Shown here: positions 58,385-64,000 of the stretch, piece after piece
Position numbering within the stretch: position 1 is the stretch's first letter
How the letters are laid out: each line of letters opens with the position of its first letter
Source of the DNA: Clostridia bacterium
GTDB taxonomy: Bacteria > Bacillota > Clostridia > Oscillospirales > CAG-272
Assembly (NCBI GenBank): GCA_017462035.1
Contig: JAFTRY010000025.1
Coordinates: 62,001-126,000, forward strand
Length of the DNA stretch: 64,000 nucleotides
Reading direction: 5' to 3'
The notes under the pieces: model-generated
What the model was told of the DNA's origin: nothing
The model's input: only the letters and a program-made list of their open reading frames with translations
The model's database searches: none
Program-made: the position numbers and the translations under genes

Positions 58385-60988
58385 TTATTCCTCCGGCTTT
58401 TCAGCGAGTTCAGTTGTTTCCGCGGTATCGGAGATCGCCTCTGTGGCTTCTGTGGTTTCCACGGCTTTCACCGTCTTGTCTCTATCGATCTCCTCTTCCT
58501 CCGGCTCCTCATGGGCGACGGCAGTAAAGTTCACCAGTCTTTGTCCTTCACCCAGGCGCATCAAAATGACACCGCCCGCGGTTCTGGAATAGGTGGGAAT
58601 CTCCGCCACGGGAGTTCGGATAATGGTACCGTTATCGGTGATCATCATGAGATCGTCCCCGTCGGAAACCGAACGGATCCCGCAAAGCTTACCCGTCTTG
58701 GCGGTCAAATTGTGGCAGGTCACGCCATGTCCGCCGCGGTTCTTCATTTCACGGAAATCGCCATAAGGTGTCCGCTTACCGTAGCCATTTTCGGTTACGG
58801 TAATGAGGCTCTTGCCCTCTTCCACTACCGCAACACCGGTTACGTAATCGTCACCGCGGAGACGAATGCCTCTCACGCCCCGTGCCGTTCTTCCCATAGG
58901 ACGGACGTTCGCCTCGGTAAAGCGTACGGCAGAACCGTTGGCAGTTGCCAAAATCAGGTCACATTCACCGTGGGTGTGCATCACGAATACCAGCTCGTCA
59001 TCCTCGTCCAGATGGAGAGCGATCTTACCGCCCTTTCTCTGATACTCATACTCAGTAAGCAGAGTTCTCTTAATAACACCCTTCTTGGTAACCATGGTAA
59101 GGTACTCACCCTCGCCAAAGCCCTCCACACTGATCATCGCGGTGATCTTCTCCTCGGGAAGCATCTCAATGATGTTGGCGGCAAAGCTTCCCTTGGCAGT
59201 TCTGGATGCCTCTGGAATCTGGTATGCCTTTCTCGTGTGAACCTTGCCCTTATTGGTGAACATCATGAGGTAGGAATGGCTATGAAGTGCCAAAACCTTC
59301 TCGATAAAGTCATTTTCCTTGGTTGCCATACCGATCACACCCTTACCGCCGCGGCGCTGAGCCGAATAGGTATCGGCGGGCAGACGCTTGATGTAACCCG
59401 CATGGGTCATAGTAATCACGCAGTGATGCTTTTCGATGAGATCTTCCAGCTCAATGTCATCAGCGGCGGCAACGATCTCAGTGCGGCGGTCATCGGAGTA
59501 TTTTCTCTTGATCTCATTCATTTCATCCTTGATGATCTGGAGGATCTTTCCCTCATCGGAAAGAATGGCTTCCAGCTCCAAGATCAGCGCGTGGAGACGT
59601 GCCAGCTCCTCCTCGATTTTATCCCGCTCCATGCCGGTAAGCTTACCGAGAGTCATTTCCACGATTGCCTGTGCCTGCGCCTCGGAGAGCTGACGAATAT
59701 TCCCCAGCTCGTTTTCATAGCCGTCCTTGTAGGAAACTGTAAAGAATTCCGCCATCAGGCGTTCCTTCGCTTCGGGAATGGACTTGGAGGTCTTCATGAT
59801 CTCCACAATGCGGTCAATGTTATCGATAGCGATGTGATAGCCCTCAAAAATATGGGCTCTCGCCTTTGCCTTTTCCAGCTCAAACTTTACTCTTCGGTAA
59901 ATGACCGACTTTTGGTGATCGATATACACGTCTAAGATCTGGGGCAGGGAAAGGATCTTAGGCTCATTGTTGACCAGTGCCAGCATGTTGATGGCACAGG
60001 TGTCCTCCAGCTGAGAATATTTATAGAGCTGATTCAAAATGACCTGTCCGTTGGCATCTCTGCGGTATTCAATGACGATCCGCATACCGTCACGTCCCGA
60101 CTCGTCGCGCAGGTCCGTGATCCCCTCTACCTTTTTCTCCTTTGCCAGGGTGGCAATTGCCTCACACAGCATGCTCTTGTTGACCTGGTAAGGAATCTCG
60201 GTGACAATGATCCTGTGGTGATCCTCCTCTACCGTTGCCTTGGCACGAACCTTAATGTGTCCTTTACCTGTGGTATATGCCTGAACAATACCGTTGACAC
60301 CGTAGATCGTAGCGTAGGTGGGAAAATCGGGACCCTTGATATATTCCATCAGGTCGGTTACTGTGGAATCTGGATTGTCCATGCGGTAAATAGTAGCATC
60401 AATGACCTCACCCAGGTTGTGGGGAGGAATGTAGGTCGCCATACCGACGGCAATGCCCACCGAGCCGTTGACCAGCAGATTGGGGAAACGGGCGGGGAGG
60501 ACCTTGGGCTCCTTGAGACGGTTGTCGAAGTTGGGCATAAAGTCCACAACGTCCTTCTCAATATCACTCATAAGCTCGTCGGCAATCTTGGACATTCTTG
60601 CCTCGGTATAACGGTAAGCGGCGGCACCGTCTCCGTCCACAGATCCAAAGTTACCGTGACCCTCTACCAAGGGATAGCGAAGAGAAAAGTCCTGCGCCAT
60701 GCGTACCATGGTGCCGTATACGGCGGCATCTCCATGAGGGTGATACCGACCCAGCACGTTACCGACGGTGGTCGCAGATTTTCGGAAGGGCTTATCGTTG
60801 GTCAGATGGTCCTCATACATTGCGTACATGATACGGCGCTGACCGGGCTTCATACCGTCCCTTACGTCGGGAAGAGCACGGGCGGCGATGACAGACATGG
60901 AGTATTCAATAAAGGACTTTTTAACCTCCTTCTCCATCTCCACGTCTACGATCTTTTGATCTCTAAATTCTATATTCTCGTGTTCCAA
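58385..60988 (-). CDS. gyrA: DNA gyrase subunit A
   Basis: 867 residues. Breakage-reunion domain with catalytic Tyr127 in AAAYRYTEARM, and a C-terminal beta-pinwheel with the GyrA box QRRGGKG that distinguishes it from ParC. The quinolone pocket HPHGDAAVYG has Ala88 and Gly92 where E. coli has Ser83 and Asp87. The acidic C-terminal tail is Glu/Thr-rich. The start is TTG at 60988 with a weak ribosome binding site (GCAGGT). Forms A2B2 gyrase with the gyrB product and introduces negative supercoils. Located downstream of gyrB as usual near oriC. Confidence 0.97.
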   Translation of the reverse strand: MEHENIEFRDQKIVDVEMEKEVKKSFIEYSMSVIAARALPDVRDGMKPGQRRIMYAMYEDHLTNDKPFRKSATTVGNVLGRYHPHGDAAVYGTMVRMAQDFSLRYPLVEGHGNFGSVDGDGAAAYRYTEARMSKIADELMSDIEKDVVDFMPNFDNRLKEPKVLPARFPNLLVNGSVGIAVGMATYIPPHNLGEVIDATIYRMDNPDSTVTDLMEYIKGPDFPTYATIYGVNGIVQAYTTGKGHIKVRAKATVEEDHHRIIVTEIPYQVNKSMLCEAIATLAKEKKVEGITDLRDESGRDGMRIVIEYRRDANGQVILNQLYKYSQLEDTCAINMLALVNNEPKILSLPQILDVYIDHQKSVIYRRVKFELEKAKARAHIFEGYHIAIDNIDRIVEIMKTSKSIPEAKERLMAEFFTVSYKDGYENELGNIRQLSEAQAQAIVEMTLGKLTGMERDKIEEELARLHALILELEAILSDEGKILQIIKDEMNEIKRKYSDDRRTEIVAAADDIELEDLIEKHHCVITMTHAGYIKRLPADTYSAQRRGGKGVIGMATKENDFIEKVLALHSHSYLMMFTNKGKVHTRKAYQIPEASRTAKGSFAANIIEMLPEEKITAMISVEGFGEGEYLTMVTKKGVIKRTLLTEYEYQRKGGKIALHLDEDDELVFVMHTHGECDLILATANGSAVRFTEANVRPMGRTARGVRGIRLRGDDYVTGVAVVEEGKSLITVTENGYGKRTPYGDFREMKNRGGHGVTCHNLTAKTGKLCGIRSVSDGDDLMMITDNGTIIRTPVAEIPTYSRTAGGVILMRLGEGQRLVNFTAVAHEEPEEEEIDRDKTVKAVETTEATEAISDTAETTELAEKPEE

Positions 60989-61035
60989 TGATTGTTACCT
61001 GCCTGTTGTATAGTTTGTGTGGTGGGATTTTTCTT

Positions 61036-61065
61036 GTAAGAAACTTTTTGAAAAAAGTTTCTTAC
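61036..61065. repeat. Hairpin between gyrB and gyrA
   Basis: GTAAGAAAC (61036-61044) plus TTTTT pairs with AAAAA plus GTTTCTTAC (61057-61065). It is read on the minus strand after gyrB and before the gyrA start; could stabilise the mRNA. Confidence 0.65.
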
Positions 61066-61152
61066 GATCTTCAAAAACTTTCAAACTGTTTTTTACTGTC
61101 TATCCGTCTATCGAAGATAAGTTAAAAGCCCTTCAGTTTTGTTTTCTTTTTG

Positions 61153-61184
61153 CTTACTTTTTCTTTTGCAAAAGAAAAAGTAAG
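61153..61184. repeat. Perfect hairpin directly after gyrB
   Basis: A 32-bp palindrome CTTACTTTTTCTTTT then GCAAAAGAAAAAGTAAG, one base beyond the gyrB stop. No long T run follows, so it may process or stabilise the gyrB transcript instead of ending it. Confidence 0.65.
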
Positions 61185-63405
<2,221 letters not shown>

Positions 63406-63445
63406 AATGACTCCTTACTGATGGAAGTACCGTAAAAGAGCTTCG

Positions 63446-64000
63446 TCATCCTTCCCGATACTGTCCGTTTTCAACCAGAATTCTTTTTACGTCGGGTACC
63501 CCCAAAAGAAGACCCGGTTCGCATCCGGTGAGGATCACCTGTTTTCCCCGAATTCGGTGAAGCACGTAATCCCTTCTGTTTTCGTCCAGCTCCGACAGAA
63601 CGTCATCGAAAAGAAACACGGGATAATCCCCGAACTCCTCCCGGCAGATCTCACCCTCCGCCAGCTTCATGGCAAGGGAAAGGGATCGCTGTTGTCCCTG
63701 TGAGCCGAAATTTCGGGCACTCCGTCCATTTAGGCGGATGTCCAAGTCATCCTTATGAATTCCCCAAAGGGTGGCTCCCGCGGAAATTTCCCGGTCATGA
63801 GAGGACATGAGAAGCTGAAAATACCTCTCTGTTACCGCTCCCCGGTCAGAGTATTCTTCTTCCTCCTGCCCTGAGGAGCCGTTGTAACGCAGAGTAGGCA
63901 TCTCTCGCTCCCCGGTCATTTCGGAAAAACACTCTACAATATGCTTCTCGATCCTGCGGACAAACATCAGCCTCTGCTCCGCGATCACCGCCGCTTCCTC
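63446..64000 (-). CDS. recF: DNA replication and repair protein RecF (partial)
   Basis: The C-terminal 180-odd residues; the gene continues past the right edge. GSQGQQRSLSLAMKLAEGEI is the SMC-like signature motif and DYPVFLFDDVLSELDENRRD the Walker B/D-loop. RecF loads RecA at gapped DNA with RecOR. The stop is 40 nt upstream of remB. dnaN and dnaA are expected beyond the edge. Confidence 0.93.
   Translation of the reverse strand, partial: EEAAVIAEQRLMFVRRIEKHIVECFSEMTGEREMPTLRYNGSSGQEEEEYSDRGAVTERYFQLLMSSHDREISAGATLWGIHKDDLDIRLNGRSARNFGSQGQQRSLSLAMKLAEGEICREEFGDYPVFLFDDVLSELDENRRDYVLHRIRGKQVILTGCEPGLLLGVPDVKRILVENGQYREG

Noticed and set aside
58349..59935. A 528-residue plus-strand open frame within gyrA
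   Set aside because: It is the antisense shadow of gyrA, with no ribosome binding site or recognisable domain; GC-rich coding DNA often leaves long antisense frames.

Overview
The window looks like chromosomal DNA from an anaerobic, gut-type member of the Clostridia (Bacillota). Supporting signs are the recF-remB-gyrB-gyrA order, a noc/parA/parB set with TTTCACGTGAAA-core parS sites, AGGAGG-type ribosome binding sites, near-perfect TTGACA-17-TATAAT promoters, an S-layer-homology protein and DUF1292/RemB small proteins. No species can be named from sequence alone.

Layout. 1-4 kb: a membrane-anchored PrsA/SurA-like foldase, a Cys-rich protein and a surface-anchored secreted protein. 4-7 kb (minus): a Fur-type repressor with a zinc-type ABC transporter, preceded by a consensus promoter and Fur box. 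7.2-11.9 kb: a complete branched-chain amino acid ABC transporter (livJHMGF). 12.2-18.2 kb: mnmG, rsmG, noc, parA, an 88-residue protein that has only a ParB-like N-terminus, and parB, with three parS sites (one inside a 44-bp perfect palindrome). 18.4-22.3 kb: serS, a membrane protein, rarA and a GtrA-family protein, then tRNA-Ser(GCT).

22.43-29.07 kb is an integrated element of about 6.6 kb in the 3' end of tRNA-Ser, bounded by 24-bp direct repeats with tandem 12-bp arm-type repeats just inside each end. It carries a truncated tyrosine integrase, a HigBA-type toxin-antitoxin pair, a divergent XRE-controlled region with three dyad operators, small unknown proteins, iteron-like repeats, and a two-gene cargo: a frameshifted DUF4209 protein with an RNxxxHG motif and an unrecognised 288-residue protein. 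The cargo looks like a candidate defence module.

29.4-39.3 kb: a decayed secreted nuclease/phosphatase gene, then a divergent AraC regulator and a compact seven-gene redox operon (Fe-S ene-reductase-like protein, SDR, fumarate-reductase-like flavoprotein, two Gfo/Idh/MocA dehydrogenases, a TIM-barrel isomerase/epimerase and a D-2-hydroxyacid dehydrogenase) with no transporter or hydrolase. This is the best candidate for an undescribed pathway. 39.4-45.8 kb: a mechanosensitive-channel-like protein, a CE1-type esterase, a 50-residue Asn-rich protein, a SLOG protein, tRNA-Ala(GGC), an RluA-type pseudouridine synthase, and an eda-kdgK Entner-Doudoroff pair. 46-52.2 kb: a U32 peptidase-family protein, a repeat-rich stretch with a MITE-like element, a secreted protein with a 46-residue partner, and two truncated genes (a DUF234-type ATPase and an EcoRI-type methylase remnant). 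52.3-58.2 kb: a MATE exporter, hemW, a DUF1292 protein, a candidate structured RNA, an SLH protein and a lipoprotein. 58.4-64 kb (minus): gyrA (TTG start, unusual quinolone-pocket residues), gyrB, remB and the C-terminal part of recF. By the usual gene order oriC should lie beyond the right end, yet mnmG-parB is transcribed toward it, which suggests a rearrangement.
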